The notes: generated by a model not told the origin, from the letters alone. Shown: positions 1 through 7,933, counted from the stretch's first letter. The stretch: 64,000 bases of DNA from Actinomycetales bacterium (GCA_027484085.1 JAIXQF010000004.1:444162-508161); one strand, 5' to 3'. Numbers and translations: made by a program.

Positions 1-1246
1 AGACACCAGATGCCAATCCGTATTCGCTGTCATTTGCAATCGCGAGGGCTTCTGCATCGGTTTCAAATTTCAGCACACTAAGTACTGGTCCAAATATTTC
101 TTCTTGTACACATGCCACAGCCGAATTAGCACAATCCAAAATTGTTGGTTCGTAGTAGTAGCCAGATTCAAAACCAGCTGGAATCTTTCCACCGGTAAGT
201 AGTTTGCTGCCTGATGCGACACTGCGATCCACAACATCTTGAACATGAGTTAGTTGCCGCAGGGTAGCAAGTGGGCCCATTTCGGTTTCAAGGTCCTGTG
301 GGTCACCGATCTTGATTCGCTGCGCTTTGGCCACCAGTATGTCCATCAACTGATCATGAACACTGGAATGCACCAATAAGCGAGAGCCTGCAACACAGCT
401 CTGGCCAGTTGCTGCAAAGATTCCGGAAACGATTGCATTCGCTGCACTTTCCAGATCGGCATCTTCAAAAACTAAAACTGGAGACTTGCCACCAAGCTCA
501 AGGGAAACTGCAGCGAGATTGTTTGCCGAATTCATGACTATTTGTTTTGCGGTAGTCGGACCGCCGGTAAATGCGATGCGATCAACTAGTGGATGGCTTG
601 TTAGTGCCTTGCCACAAGTGTCGCCCATGCCAGTAATTATGTTTACAACTCCTGGCGGAAAGCCGGCTTCATCGATTAACTTTGCAAACTTAAGCAGGGG
701 AGCCGGGCCATCCTCTGATGCCTTGAGCACGACCGTGCAACCAGCAGCAAGAGCTGGCGCTAACTTAACGGCCGATAGAAACATTTGTGAGTTCCAAGGC
801 ACTATCGCAGCAACGACTCCAATTGGTTCGCGTCTGGTGTAAGCCTCCATGTCAGGCTTATCAACATCAAAGTGCGCGCCCTGTAGTTTGTCGGCAAGGC
901 CAGCGAAGTATCTGTAGTACTCGGCAATGTACAAAATCACCGCGCGGGTTTCGCGGCGGATTTTTCCAGTGTCTTTAGTTTCAAGTTCGGCAAGTACGTC
1001 AGCATTTGCAGCCATCAGGTCAGCTAGTTTGTAAAGTAGCTTTCCGCGAGCGCTAGCGTTCAATGTTGGCCAGACACCAGTTGTGAATGTCACATGCGCA
1101 GCCTGAACTGCGCGATCAACATCGGCTTCAACAGCTTTAGGCATAAGCGCCCAAGCGACACCAGTTGCGGGATCGAGACTTTCAAAAGTTTCATTGGCAG
1201 ATTCGAATTTGCCATTAATGAACTGCTGGAAGCTTTCCAATGCCAT
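1..1246 (-). CDS. Aldehyde dehydrogenase (NAD(P)+), C-terminus beyond window edge
   Basis: Oxidises an aldehyde to its acid with NAD(P)+. It is absent from the ORF track because it runs off the left edge. Translating the minus strand from the ATG at 1246 gives about 415 residues in one frame beginning MALESFQQFING. The core signatures are visible: PWNSQ substrate/cofactor region, FTGG, LELGGKSP with the general base Glu, and the GQSC catalytic Cys region followed by EEIFGPV. An AGGAG ribosome site lies 5 bases before the ATG. It follows the luciferase-like monooxygenase by 32 bases on the same strand, so it is probably the last step of that small operon, oxidising an aldehyde released by ring opening or hydrolysis. 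The substrate cannot be read from sequence. Only the last part of the C-terminal domain is missing. Confidence 0.93.
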   Translation of the reverse strand, partial: MALESFQQFINGKFESANETFESLDPATGVAWALMPKAVEADVDRAVQAAHVTFTTGVWPTLNASARGKLLYKLADLMAANADVLAELETKDTGKIRRETRAVILYIAEYYRYFAGLADKLQGAHFDVDKPDMEAYTRREPIGVVAAIVPWNSQMFLSAVKLAPALAAGCTVVLKASEDGPAPLLKFAKLIDEAGFPPGVVNIITGMGDTCGKALTSHPLVDRIAFTGGPTTAKQIVMNSANNLAAVSLELGGKSPVLVFEDADLESAANAIVSGIFAATGQSCVAGSRLLVHSSVHDQLMDILVAKAQRIKIGDPQDLETEMGPLATLRQLTHVQDVVDRSVASGSKLLTGGKIPAGFESGYYYEPTILDCANSAVACVQEEIFGPVLSVLKFETDAEALAIANDSEYGLASGV

Positions 1247-1278
1247 ACGAACTCCTGGTTGGTGAAATCTGAATCCTC

Positions 1279-2313
1279 TTACGAGAAAGCAGGCATTACT
1301 TCGTCAATGAACAACTTTAGGCTGTCTCGTTTTTGCTCGTAAGACATTGCGCTATCTAGCCAAATACTGAACTGGGTGTAGCCCATTTCTTCATATGTCT
1401 TAAGCCGAGCAATCACTTCTTCCGGAGTTCCAACAAGGCAGTTCTTGCGCATTACTTCCGGAGCTAGATGTGGCTGAGCATCAATTTCCGCTTGGGTAAT
1501 TGGCTCAATGAAACCGTCTTTGATTGGCGCTTCTGCCTTAAACCATTTGCCAAAGTAGAGGAAGAATTTTTGTAGGCCTGAAGCGCCCTTCATTAATTCT
1601 TCTTCAGTTTTGGCAACGTAAGTGTGCATCAAGAGCATTAACTTTGGTCGGGGAACTTCTGGGTGTGCAGCACAGGCAGTGTTGAACTTATCCATCAAGA
1701 CTTTAACTTCTTCATCGCCACTAGCCAATGGTGTGACCTGCACATTGCAACCTGAAGCGACTGCGAAGTCATGGGTTTGTGGATCGCGCGCGGCAATCCA
1801 AATTGGAATTGGATTTTGGATTGCGCGTGGCACGGCAGTTGTTTCTGGGAACTTCCAGTACTCGCCATCGTGAGTGTAATTTCCAATTAGAAGTTGTTGC
1901 ACTGCTGGAACAAGTTCACGCATTCGCAAACCGGCTTCGGCGGCATCTAAGCCAGGCATTAAGCGTTCGTACTCAAACATGTAAGCGCCGCGGGCGATAC
2001 CAAGATCAACTCGGCCGTTACTCGTTAGATCACAAAGTGCAGCTTCACCAGCCAGGCGAATCGGGTGCCAAAACGGTGCGATTACATTTCCAGTGCCAAG
2101 ACGAATAGTCGTGGTCTTAGCTGCTAAGTAAGCAAGGTTAATGAACGGGTTTGGAGCAACGGTGTATTCCATGCCGTGATGTTCGCCAATCCAAATAGTT
2201 TCCATGCCTCCGGCTTCAGCCATCAAGGTGAACTCAGTTAACTCGTCCAGTAGTTGCTTATGAGAGACCGACTCGTCGTAACGCTCGATGTGTGCGAACA
2301 ATGAAAACTTCAT
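1279..2313 (-). CDS. Luciferase-like (LLM class) flavin-dependent monooxygenase
   Basis: A 344-residue TIM-barrel protein of the bacterial luciferase family, which uses reduced FMN supplied by a separate reductase to oxygenate a substrate. Family features are the N-terminal MKFSLFAHIERYD strand, the IWIGEHHG segment, RLGTGNVIAPFWHPIRLAGEAALCD, and GRVDLGIARGAY. The full length is normal for the family. The ATG lies 9 bases after the alpha/beta hydrolase stop on the same strand, so the two are probably cotranscribed. No flavin reductase lies in this operon, but two possible ones lie at 13066-14240. The substrate is unknown. Together with an amide-type hydrolase, an AA_synth protein and an aldehyde dehydrogenase it looks like a module opening a ring or cleaving a C-N bond. 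It is a different subfamily from the RutA protein at 11256. Confidence 0.88.
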   Translation of the reverse strand: MKFSLFAHIERYDESVSHKQLLDELTEFTLMAEAGGMETIWIGEHHGMEYTVAPNPFINLAYLAAKTTTIRLGTGNVIAPFWHPIRLAGEAALCDLTSNGRVDLGIARGAYMFEYERLMPGLDAAEAGLRMRELVPAVQQLLIGNYTHDGEYWKFPETTAVPRAIQNPIPIWIAARDPQTHDFAVASGCNVQVTPLASGDEEVKVLMDKFNTACAAHPEVPRPKLMLLMHTYVAKTEEELMKGASGLQKFFLYFGKWFKAEAPIKDGFIEPITQAEIDAQPHLAPEVMRKNCLVGTPEEVIARLKTYEEMGYTQFSIWLDSAMSYEQKRDSLKLFIDEVMPAFS

Positions 2314-2322
2314 ACCTAATCC

Positions 2323-3162
2323 TTATTGGTTATCGGTGGTCGTGTAGTTGGAATTGAAAAATGTGGTCAAGGACTCACTAATCTGCAACGGGGCAGTCAG
2401 CGTCATCATGTGGCGGTGGCCATCAAGCGTTTGCGACCTGCCAATAGGTGCCAATTCTGCCATTGCTTCACTCATTGCAGGCGTGGAATTTGGGTCACCA
2501 TCGGCGGTAAAGAAAAGTGCTGGGGATGTGAGAGTTCCCAGGCGCTCGGCGTGGACCTGATCCGAAGTAGCAAACACTGCGTATGCCTTGGCGTATCCCA
2601 GAGGATTAACTTCAAGCAGTAACTTCTTGGCTAATGCTTCAGCCTCAGAGAATTCATGGCTGCCAGGTTGTCCAAACCATCGCTCCAGTGTCTCAGCCAG
2701 GTTTACGCTAACGCCGCCGGCCGCCAGATCCGCAGCTCGTTTTTTCACAGCTTCACTTTGTGCTGGTGTGCGATTGAATACTGCATTTAGGGCGCATAGT
2801 CCCAAACAGATTTCTGGATAAGCCAAAGCAAAATCAATTGCGATCAAGCCGCCCATTGAATGACCTGCGACAAACGCTGATTCAATTTCTAATTCAGACA
2901 ATAAATCCGCTAGCTGTTTTGTGTAGTCATGCAGAGTCAAATCGCCGCCAGGTAATTCACTTTCGCCATGACCCCACATGTCGTAAATAAGTACATCAAA
3001 GGAATCACTTAGCAAGTTAACTTCGGGTGCCCAGACACTTTTATTCATGCCTACGCCATGGAGTAGAACTAAGGTCTTGCCGGAACCGACACGACTCCAG
3101 GCAGTGCCATTTGAAGTCTTGCCAGAAGTTATTGAAGCGGGAAGCGCAAAACTAATTTGCAT
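2323..3162 (-). CDS. Alpha/beta hydrolase with intact Ser nucleophile
   Basis: A 279-residue cytoplasmic alpha/beta-fold hydrolase. The oxyanion region LLHGVG, the nucleophile elbow GHSMGG (Ser), an acidic residue in TADGDPNST and a late His in DGHRHMM make a complete catalytic triad. It resembles the MhpC/RutD/3-oxoadipate enol-lactonase group that cleaves C-C or amide bonds in small catabolic intermediates. The start overlaps the end of the AA_synth gene by 11 bases, which points to translational coupling. In the same run are a luciferase-like monooxygenase and an aldehyde dehydrogenase. The exact substrate cannot be assigned. Compare the second hydrolase at 10224, which has lost the Ser. 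Confidence 0.87.
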   Translation of the reverse strand: MQISFALPASITSGKTSNGTAWSRVGSGKTLVLLHGVGMNKSVWAPEVNLLSDSFDVLIYDMWGHGESELPGGDLTLHDYTKQLADLLSELEIESAFVAGHSMGGLIAIDFALAYPEICLGLCALNAVFNRTPAQSEAVKKRAADLAAGGVSVNLAETLERWFGQPGSHEFSEAEALAKKLLLEVNPLGYAKAYAVFATSDQVHAERLGTLTSPALFFTADGDPNSTPAMSEAMAELAPIGRSQTLDGHRHMMTLTAPLQISESLTTFFNSNYTTTDNQ

Positions 3163-3742
3163 TACTTCCTAGATCTTTAAGATCTTGGTATCGATCACCA
3201 ATGCGGTGATGTGGCCGGCCACCGATTGAGGCACCGAGAGCAACAACAATTTCATCAGGCGCAGGTGCGTCATTGATTGAGAACTGAATCGTTAGGTAAT
3301 GCGAGCGCATTCCTTCGTCTGCCTTGTGCATTAGTGGAATTGAGATAGGGCAATTTGGTCCACCGCGCACATTTGTGAACGAAAGGTAACTAGTAGCTCC
3401 AACTGCAGTTCGGTAGTGATTTCCAAAGCGAAGTGTGTGAATCAAAGCTGAGGCATGTTCAACTTCACCTGAAGTGCCAACTACTGCTGCTTTTCCATAA
3501 CCTTCTACCACTTCGCCCGACCCGGTCATTTCCAGAATCGATGCGGTCAAGATCTCGCCGAGTTGTGGTGCCAAGTCATGGATCTCGGGCTTCAAGTCTT
3601 CAACGAAGCCACGTCCAGCCCAAGGATTTGTGATAACTGCAGCGGTCGCAAACATGCGAAGTGGAGTCGCAGCAACTTTGCCGCCTTCAATCCGAGTTTC
3701 TTCAGTGAATGTGACAAGTTTACGAATCTGAACCGGTGCCAT
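3152..3742 (-). CDS. AA_synth (DUF1185, PF06684) family protein
   Basis: A 196-residue protein that I recognise as the so-called amino acid synthesis family (PF06684). To my knowledge this has no firmly proven reaction. Typical features seen are the N-terminal MAPVQIRKLVTFTEET segment, NPWAGRGFVEDL, the GYGKAAVVGTSGEVEHASA block and the C-terminal GASIGGRPHHRIGDRYQDL block rich in Gly and His. It has no signal peptide or membrane segment, so it is cytoplasmic. A GGAGG sequence precedes the ATG by about 10 bases. It is the first gene of the run hydrolase / luciferase-like monooxygenase / aldehyde dehydrogenase, and family members often sit beside such genes, so a role in catabolism of an amide or heterocycle is likelier than amino acid synthesis. 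Confidence 0.8.
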   Translation of the reverse strand: MAPVQIRKLVTFTEETRIEGGKVAATPLRMFATAAVITNPWAGRGFVEDLKPEIHDLAPQLGEILTASILEMTGSGEVVEGYGKAAVVGTSGEVEHASALIHTLRFGNHYRTAVGATSYLSFTNVRGGPNCPISIPLMHKADEGMRSHYLTIQFSINDAPAPDEIVVALGASIGGRPHHRIGDRYQDLKDLGSNAN

Positions 3743-3783
3743 TTTCAGTTTCCTCCAAGGAATGCCGAGTTATGGCTTTAATC

Positions 3784-4287
3784 CTATTGCCAGAGGGTTT
3801 GGATCAAGCCATCGATTGCGGATTCCAGCAGTTCCCTTACGTGCTCGTAGGCGGCATCTTCTTGGGAGTAAGGATCGGGGACAGATTGGCCTGGCTCAAT
3901 ACCAAAGTCGAAATCCCGCATCATGAAAACTTTTCGAGCGTGTACGTCGTCGTTACTCAAAGACATTACATTCGAATAATTCTCGGAATCCATGGTCAGA
4001 ATCAAATCGAGCCGTTCGAGATCAAGTTTGGTGAACTGGCTTGCCTTGTGGGAGTACTCGTACCCAGCCCGCTCCCAAGCCAGCTTTGACTGCGGATGCG
4101 GACCCTGGCCTACATGCCACGACGACGTGCCACCACTTTCAACAACGACTCGAGGATTGGTCAAATCTTTAGTTCGATTACTAAAGATCGCGGCAGCCAT
4201 AGGGGAGCGGCAAATGTTGCCTAAGCAAACAAAGGAAATAAATATTTCGTCACGACTTTTGAGTTCCGAGAAATAGGTAAGGTCCAC
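3784..4287 (-). CDS. Low-molecular-weight protein-tyrosine phosphatase
   Basis: A small cytoplasmic phosphatase of the arsenate-reductase-like LMW-PTP fold, 167 residues, near normal length with a short N-terminal extension. The P-loop CLGNICRS (Cys at about residue 21) and the C-terminal general-acid motif DPY (in VPDPYSQ) are both present, so it should be active on phosphotyrosine. The track start is a GTG six bases downstream of the DUF4287/DUF1801 gene stop, and I see no better RBS-supported start. It is followed after 41 bases by the AA_synth gene on the same strand, so it may share its transcript, though no functional link is evident. Confidence 0.92.
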   Translation of the reverse strand: MDLTYFSELKSRDEIFISFVCLGNICRSPMAAAIFSNRTKDLTNPRVVVESGGTSSWHVGQGPHPQSKLAWERAGYEYSHKASQFTKLDLERLDLILTMDSENYSNVMSLSNDDVHARKVFMMRDFDFGIEPGQSVPDPYSQEDAAYEHVRELLESAIDGLIQTLWQ

Positions 4288-4293
4288 GAATCT

Positions 4294-4848
4294 TTACTTC
4301 TTAGTTGCCTTTATTGAAGCCGTTGCCATATCAATTAATAGCTTGGTGTCAACTTTCCAATCCACTGGAACTCTGATGGTTTTCTTGTTCACTTCATAAT
4401 CTTTAAGCTTTGGCAAGAACTTCTCGATCACGCCTTCCCCCCAGGGGGCAATAGTTAAATGATTTTTCGAAACTGAAAGTCCAAACACATATTCGCCGTC
4501 AACTTTTAGCATTGGCTGATTCCAGGCAATAACAATCTCACCTTTAGGGAATTTCGTTTTCAAAGCTTTGAAGATTGCTTTTATCGTTTTTTGCTTTGTT
4601 GCGTCATGCGGCACAATGAAATCTTCAAAAGTGTTGAATCGCTTCGAAGTCGTGTTTCCTTTTGAGTAAAGCACTAAGGCATTTGCATGCGCCTGACTAA
4701 AGCCATGGTTTTCCCGCAAGGAGGCAATCTGTTCTGGGTACTTTAGATCTTTAATCAACTTCATTTGGTCATGCCAATAGGACATTGGCAAGCCATGCTT
4801 CTTTTCAATTGCAGGGAAATGCGAAGCTCGATCTGGATTTGTAGCCAT
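4294..4848 (-). CDS. DUF4287 plus DUF1801 domain protein
   Basis: A 184-residue soluble protein made of two small domains. Residues about 5-65 form a DUF4287 helical domain (MSYWHDQMK, then GFSQAHANALVLYSKG). Residues about 80-180 form a DUF1801/YdhG-type domain with the frataxin-like fold (HDATKQKTIKAIFKALK, IVIAWNQPMLKVDGEYVFGLSVSKNHLTIAPW). Such proteins are widespread in bacteria and have no firmly established function. Metal or ligand handling has been suggested for DUF1801 relatives. It lies 6 bases upstream of the tyrosine phosphatase on the same strand and is probably cotranscribed with it. No strong RBS is visible before the ATG. Confidence 0.85.
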   Translation of the reverse strand: MATNPDRASHFPAIEKKHGLPMSYWHDQMKLIKDLKYPEQIASLRENHGFSQAHANALVLYSKGNTTSKRFNTFEDFIVPHDATKQKTIKAIFKALKTKFPKGEIVIAWNQPMLKVDGEYVFGLSVSKNHLTIAPWGEGVIEKFLPKLKDYEVNKKTIRVPVDWKVDTKLLIDMATASIKATKK

Positions 4849-4902
4849 AGGAAAAGTTTAACGTTCACGCGCATTCAATATTTGAGAACTGATTTTGGGC
4901 AT

Positions 4903-4940
4903 AAAAAAGGGCAGTTCGCGCAAACGAACTGCCCTTTTTT
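4903..4940. terminator. Bidirectional intrinsic terminator
   Basis: A perfect 16-base inverted repeat AAAAAAGGGCAGTTCG / CGAACTGCCCTTTTTT with a 6-base loop (CGCAAA). It has an A run on one side and a U run on the other, so it can end transcription on both strands. It ends the collagen-like gene on the minus strand and isolates the DUF4287 gene, which starts downstream on the same strand. Confidence 0.93.
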
Positions 4941-4949
4941 ATTGGTTAT

Positions 4950-5687
4950 TTATGCACGAGTATCGCAAGCCATGACGTAAACGCCAGTCTGCTGCAATTG
5001 AATCCACTGGAGTGTTCCAGATGGGTCGCCAACTTGGTCGCCAACTTGGCAAGGTGCACCTACAGACGCGTTACTGATGCCAAGGCCATCAGCACCGTCA
5101 GCACCGTCAGCACCGTCAGCACCGTCAGCACCGTCAAGGCCTGCGGCACCAGGAAGTCCACGAGGTCCAGGAACTGTTGAGTCAGCACCGTCAGCACCGT
5201 CAACACCGTTAGTTCCGTTAATTCCAGGTGCGCCGTTAGCACCAGCAGGACCAGTTGCTCCAGTTGCACCAGTTGGACCGGTTGGGCCAACTTGGCCTGT
5301 TGATCCAGTGTCCCCACGTTCGCCTCGATCGCCACGTTCGCCACGTTCGCCCGCAGGGCCAGTTAGGCCAATTGGGCCTTGAGCTCCGGTTGCGCCTGTA
5401 GCGCCTGTAGCTCCGGTTGCACCTGTACCCGCAGGGCCAGTTAGGCCAATTGGGCCTTGAGCTCCGGTTGCACCTGTAGCGCCGGTAGCACCAGCAGCGC
5501 CTCTAAGTGAAGCGAAGGTCATTCTGGTTTCTGATGACGAGCATGCAGACTTTACAGAAAGTGTATTTCCAGTCTTTGACTTGCAGACCACCAAGGAAGA
5601 GGCAGCCTGAGCTCCGGTGACTGTGACAAGGGACATTGCCAGGACTACGCCCAGACCAACGCCAATCGATTTTCTTGCTTTAAGCAT
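4950..5687 (-). CDS. Secreted collagen-like (Gly-X-Y) repeat protein
   Basis: A 245-residue exported protein. The track ORF starts at 5825, but the ATG at 5687 (MLKARKSIG) is better: a GGGTGG-type site lies just upstream and the product begins with a clean signal peptide (Lys/Arg, then [17 protein letters not shown], cleavage near AQA-AS). A short globular N-domain with two Cys follows ([17 protein letters not shown]). Then come about 50 uninterrupted or nearly uninterrupted Gly-X-Y triplets ([42 protein letters not shown]). The C-terminal head has two further Cys ([16 protein letters not shown]). The triplet block should form a collagen-like triple helix at the cell surface. No LPXTG anchor or membrane anchor is seen, so it is probably released or held by its heads. 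It is read toward the terminator at 4903 and is transcribed divergently from a LuxR-type regulator. Confidence 0.9.
   Translation of the reverse strand: MLKARKSIGVGLGVVLAMSLVTVTGAQAASSLVVCKSKTGNTLSVKSACSSSETRMTFASLRGAAGATGATGATGAQGPIGLTGPAGTGATGATGATGATGAQGPIGLTGPAGERGERGDRGERGDTGSTGQVGPTGPTGATGATGPAGANGAPGINGTNGVDGADGADSTVPGPRGLPGAAGLDGADGADGADGADGADGLGISNASVGAPCQVGDQVGDPSGTLQWIQLQQTGVYVMACDTRA
5091..5135. repeat. Tandem 9-bp repeats coding for Gly-Ala-Asp
   Basis: Five head-to-tail copies of the 9-mer AGCACCGTC on the plus strand, which read Asp-Gly-Ala on the minus strand. More copies occur after a gap at about 5184-5207. They form the acidic GADGADGAD part of the collagen-like protein and are prone to slippage, so copy number may vary between strains. 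Confidence 0.9.
5350..5393. repeat. 44-bp direct repeat, copy 1, in collagen-like gene
   Basis: The 44-base stretch starting CCCGCAGGGCCAGTTAGGCC is repeated without change at 5428-5471, a period of 78 bases or 26 codons. It encodes the [13 protein letters not shown] block twice. Perfect identity at the DNA level points to recent duplication or gene conversion inside the gene. Confidence 0.92.
5428..5471. repeat. 44-bp direct repeat, copy 2, in collagen-like gene
   Basis: Second identical copy of the unit at 5350-5393. The spacer between the copies codes for further GATGATG triplets. Confidence 0.92.
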
Positions 5688-5782
5688 TTTTCCACCCTTA
5701 GGTCCAACGTGATCATCGGAATTGATGAACACATAACGCTGTTTCAATAGAACAACAACGCCCAAAATTGATTTGGTGAAAA

Positions 5783-5854
5783 GTGGCCATTTTGAGGCTA
5801 AAAAGTGGCTATGAGTGGCTAACAAACGGCCAAGGTGTGGCTATGTTGTGGGAA
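5783..5854. promoter_or_regulatory. Array of 11-bp phased GTGGCTA repeats between divergent genes
   Basis: Starting at 5783 the sequence shows GTGGCCA, GAGGCTA (5794), GTGGCTA (5805), GTGGCTA (5815), ACGGCCA (5826), GTGGCTA (5837) and a weak GTGGGAA (5848). The spacing is 11, 11, 10, 11, 11 and 11 bases. Same-orientation copies one helical turn apart are how PhoB/OmpR-type regulators and some others bind in tandem. The array fills the space between the collagen-like gene (minus, start 5687) and the LuxR-type regulator (plus, start about 5923). Confidence 0.6.
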
Positions 5855-5922
5855 AACATCAATGTATGTCGGTCAGGTGTGACACGGTGTAATCAGTCTC
5901 GGTAACTAGTGATTGATTAGGG

Positions 5923-6693
5923 ATGCTCATGGATCAGATGTTGTGGTCCACACACGTTCTCGAAGCTTATATTTTCAGCTGCAACTTTGATGAAGCGATT
6001 AACAAGCTCGTACAAATTGTCAGCAAAAAATCTCGGATATCAGGACTTTTCATAAACATTGCAAAAGTTGACGATCAATTGAATTTAACAGTTGAAAACA
6101 AATATTCAAGCACTTCAATTAAGGAATCAATGATGCTTGATGAACTCATTCAACCAAACATACTGAGTGAAACTTGGCGGAATAAAATTTTTTACGTTAG
6201 TCACGATGATCTGTCGGGGTTGACTAGGGTCCATAACACTCACCGAGATTCGTTTAAAGGTTCACGGGTTTCTATAAATATTCCGGTCGCACACTCAGCA
6301 GATGGACAAGACACCATAATCGAAATTTGTTTTATCGCTCCTCCGACGGATGGGGTCAATAAAGAAGTCAGAATTCTTGGTTTTGATGAAATTGAATTTG
6401 TGCATAAATTTTTTCTTACAATCAGCAAACCAAAAATGTGCGCTTTCGATTGGCTTGAGCCCCAGACTCCAGTTGCTTCAGACGGAACGCATACCTTCAG
6501 CGGACAGTTTCGTGACGGTAGGTATGGATTATTAAATGCAAGGCAACTGAAAATAGCGGAGCATATGAATCGTGGCTACACCAACCAGGAGATTAGTCGC
6601 GCACTTCACATAAGTGTTTCAACCGTCAAGCTTGAAGTCTCAAGAATCATTCAAGTATTCAATATCAATAGTCGTAAAGAGATTCCAGATTAA
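5923..6693 (+). CDS. LuxR-family transcriptional regulator with C-terminal HTH
   Basis: A 256-residue soluble protein. The last 60 residues form a LuxR-type helix-turn-helix (LNARQLKIAEHMNRGYTNQEISRALHISVSTVKLEVSRI), of the kind found in NarL/LuxR regulators. The first 190 residues match no family I can name. They look like a mixed alpha/beta sensor (GAF- or autoinducer-like size) without a receiver-domain Asp pattern. Two starts are possible: ATG 5923 and ATG 5929. The second has better spacing from the upstream AGGG. It is read away from the collagen-like gene and could control it through the repeat array between them. The base composition is more AT-rich than its neighbours, with many AAA/AAT codons, which may mean a separate history. 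Confidence 0.85.
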   Translation: MLMDQMLWSTHVLEAYIFSCNFDEAINKLVQIVSKKSRISGLFINIAKVDDQLNLTVENKYSSTSIKESMMLDELIQPNILSETWRNKIFYVSHDDLSGLTRVHNTHRDSFKGSRVSINIPVAHSADGQDTIIEICFIAPPTDGVNKEVRILGFDEIEFVHKFFLTISKPKMCAFDWLEPQTPVASDGTHTFSGQFRDGRYGLLNARQLKIAEHMNRGYTNQEISRALHISVSTVKLEVSRIIQVFNINSRKEIPD

Positions 6694-6768
6694 ATCCTTG
6701 GTTTCATTTCTCGGATCCAACGATGTGCGAATGCACATTTAGTTAGCAAGGGTAAGTAGCATGGTGAC

Positions 6769-7206
6769 ATGCAGAGAAATGCAGTTCTGGCATGTCTGGC
6801 TCTCCTTGTAGCCGGGTGCGCTAATTCTCCGGACGTTTCTACAACACCAACTTCGGTAGCCTCTGAGTCCGCAGTCGAGATTAAGTTGGATGGAAACGAC
6901 TGCTCGGTACTCACCACGATTACATATGACCTGGAATCCGCAATCTTTGATGCAACTTCGAGTAGCGATAATGACGGTGTACTAGAAACTATGAATCAGT
7001 TACAACCCGTGTTTGATGATTTGGTAACCAAATATTCATCCAGTGAACAAACCAAAGCCGGGATTTGGCTTGGTCAGTTAGCAGGGGACCTAAAAACTAT
7101 GATTACTGAACTCGAGACGGACGGCATCTTGTCCACCACGGAAGAAAGTTCGCGACTCCAGGAAAACATTCGCAAGTTGGACGAATTCTGCCCGTCTGAA
7201 GAGTAG
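6769..7206 (+). CDS. Small lipoprotein of unknown function
   Basis: A 145-residue protein with a lipoprotein signal peptide: MQRNAVLACLALLVAGC, with lipobox LVAGC and the lipidated Cys at residue 17. A Ser/Thr-rich linker follows. The mature part is acidic and helical, contains a Cys near each end (NDCSVL, EFCPSEE), and matches no domain I recognise. It is 75 bases downstream of the LuxR-type regulator on the same strand. It is probably held on the outer face of the membrane. The RBS is weak. Confidence 0.75.
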   Translation: MQRNAVLACLALLVAGCANSPDVSTTPTSVASESAVEIKLDGNDCSVLTTITYDLESAIFDATSSSDNDGVLETMNQLQPVFDDLVTKYSSSEQTKAGIWLGQLAGDLKTMITELETDGILSTTEESSRLQENIRKLDEFCPSEE

Positions 7207-7244
7207 TAGTGCACCGCGAAGGACTATAGGTCCCGAAACAATGA

Positions 7245-7778
7245 TTAGGACTTTGAGCGCTTAGTTATCTCAACGGTCGTGCCTATTCCAATCATTATCA
7301 ACCCAATTGGCACAGTAATAAATAACCCCCATATAAATGCACCACCACCTGTGCTCTCATTAAACATCGATCCTCCCGCTAGGAGTGAATACAAGAAGGC
7401 ACCAATGATTGGACTTAGTGTCACGAATTGCCCGGTACGGACCAGCAATGGCTTCTTGCGGACCGTTGCTGCGACCGTAGTTGGAGATGCCAGAAGCACA
7501 ATGTTGTAAATCGGTATCAAAATGAACCAACCACTCTTGCCGACATCATGCATTCTTCGAATGGAAGCGGCAATGGTCGGAAGTAACGTGATGAGGGTTA
7601 GAGCATTTTGTCCACTCTTGCCAAATGCCATGCCAACAAGTGCAGAGGAAATCGCTGTAGCCAAAATGTAATACCAGTACTGTGACCTGGTTGATACGCC
7701 TTCAAAATCAAGAAATCTTGAAAATGCATCTTTCACTGCGTTGGTTAAGTCAGCAAATATTGGATCGTTGTTACTCAT
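7245..7778 (-). CDS. DUF805 membrane protein
   Basis: A 177-residue inner-membrane protein of the DUF805 (YhaH/YhaI-like) family. The family signature is visible: FLDFEGVSTRSQYWYYIL at the first membrane segment and the loop IAASIRRMHDVGKSGWFILI, which carries the conserved RRMHDxGKSGW motif. It has four or five hydrophobic segments, the last two separated by a Gly-rich loop. Function is unknown in general. It is convergent with the lipoprotein gene and upstream of no other gene in its direction. Confidence 0.88.
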   Translation of the reverse strand: MSNNDPIFADLTNAVKDAFSRFLDFEGVSTRSQYWYYILATAISSALVGMAFGKSGQNALTLITLLPTIAASIRRMHDVGKSGWFILIPIYNIVLLASPTTVAATVRKKPLLVRTGQFVTLSPIIGAFLYSLLAGGSMFNESTGGGAFIWGLFITVPIGLIMIGIGTTVEITKRSKS

Positions 7779-7828
7779 ATTTTGACCATAGACCTATATG
7801 GAGATTAATCCACTATTACACAGATAAT

Positions 7829-7890
7829 GAGTAACTCGAGCTTTGCTCGAGACGCAGAAAAGGTCCCCGATATAAACAGGCGAGTTACTT
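7829..7890. repeat. Nested inverted repeats downstream of tRNA-Lys
   Basis: A 7-bp hairpin CTCGAGC-TTT-GCTCGAG lies at 7835-7851. A longer-range pairing GAGTAACTC (from 7829) with GAGTTACTT (to 7890) brackets it. The stretch 7779-7937 holds no coding sequence and seems to be a structured 3' region of the tRNA transcript or a remnant element. Confidence 0.5.
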
Positions 7891-7909
7891 GAGCGAAGCG
7901 AAAGACGAA

Positions 7910-7933
7910 GGATTCCACCTATTGGTGGAATCC
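7910..7933 (-). terminator. Probable terminator of tRNA-Lys
   Basis: A perfect 10-bp stem GGATTCCACC / GGTGGAATCC with a 4-base loop lies 5 bases after the tRNA 3' end in its direction of transcription. A T-containing but interrupted tract (TTCGTCTTTCG) follows. Terminator or processing hairpin. Confidence 0.6.

Noticed and set aside
5091-5207. Possible CRISPR or satellite array
   Set aside because: The repeats are 9-mers in coding frame without spacers, explained by Gly-Ala-Asp triplets.
5060-5344. ORF on the minus strand with LTVLTVLTV repeats
   Set aside because: Out-of-frame reading of the same Gly-X-Y tandem repeats, with no RBS and an unlikely composition.
5077-5382. ORF on the plus strand rich in Ala-Pro-Ser repeats
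   Set aside because: It is the antisense shadow of the collagen-like gene, has no RBS, and its repeats only mirror the Gly-X-Y codons.
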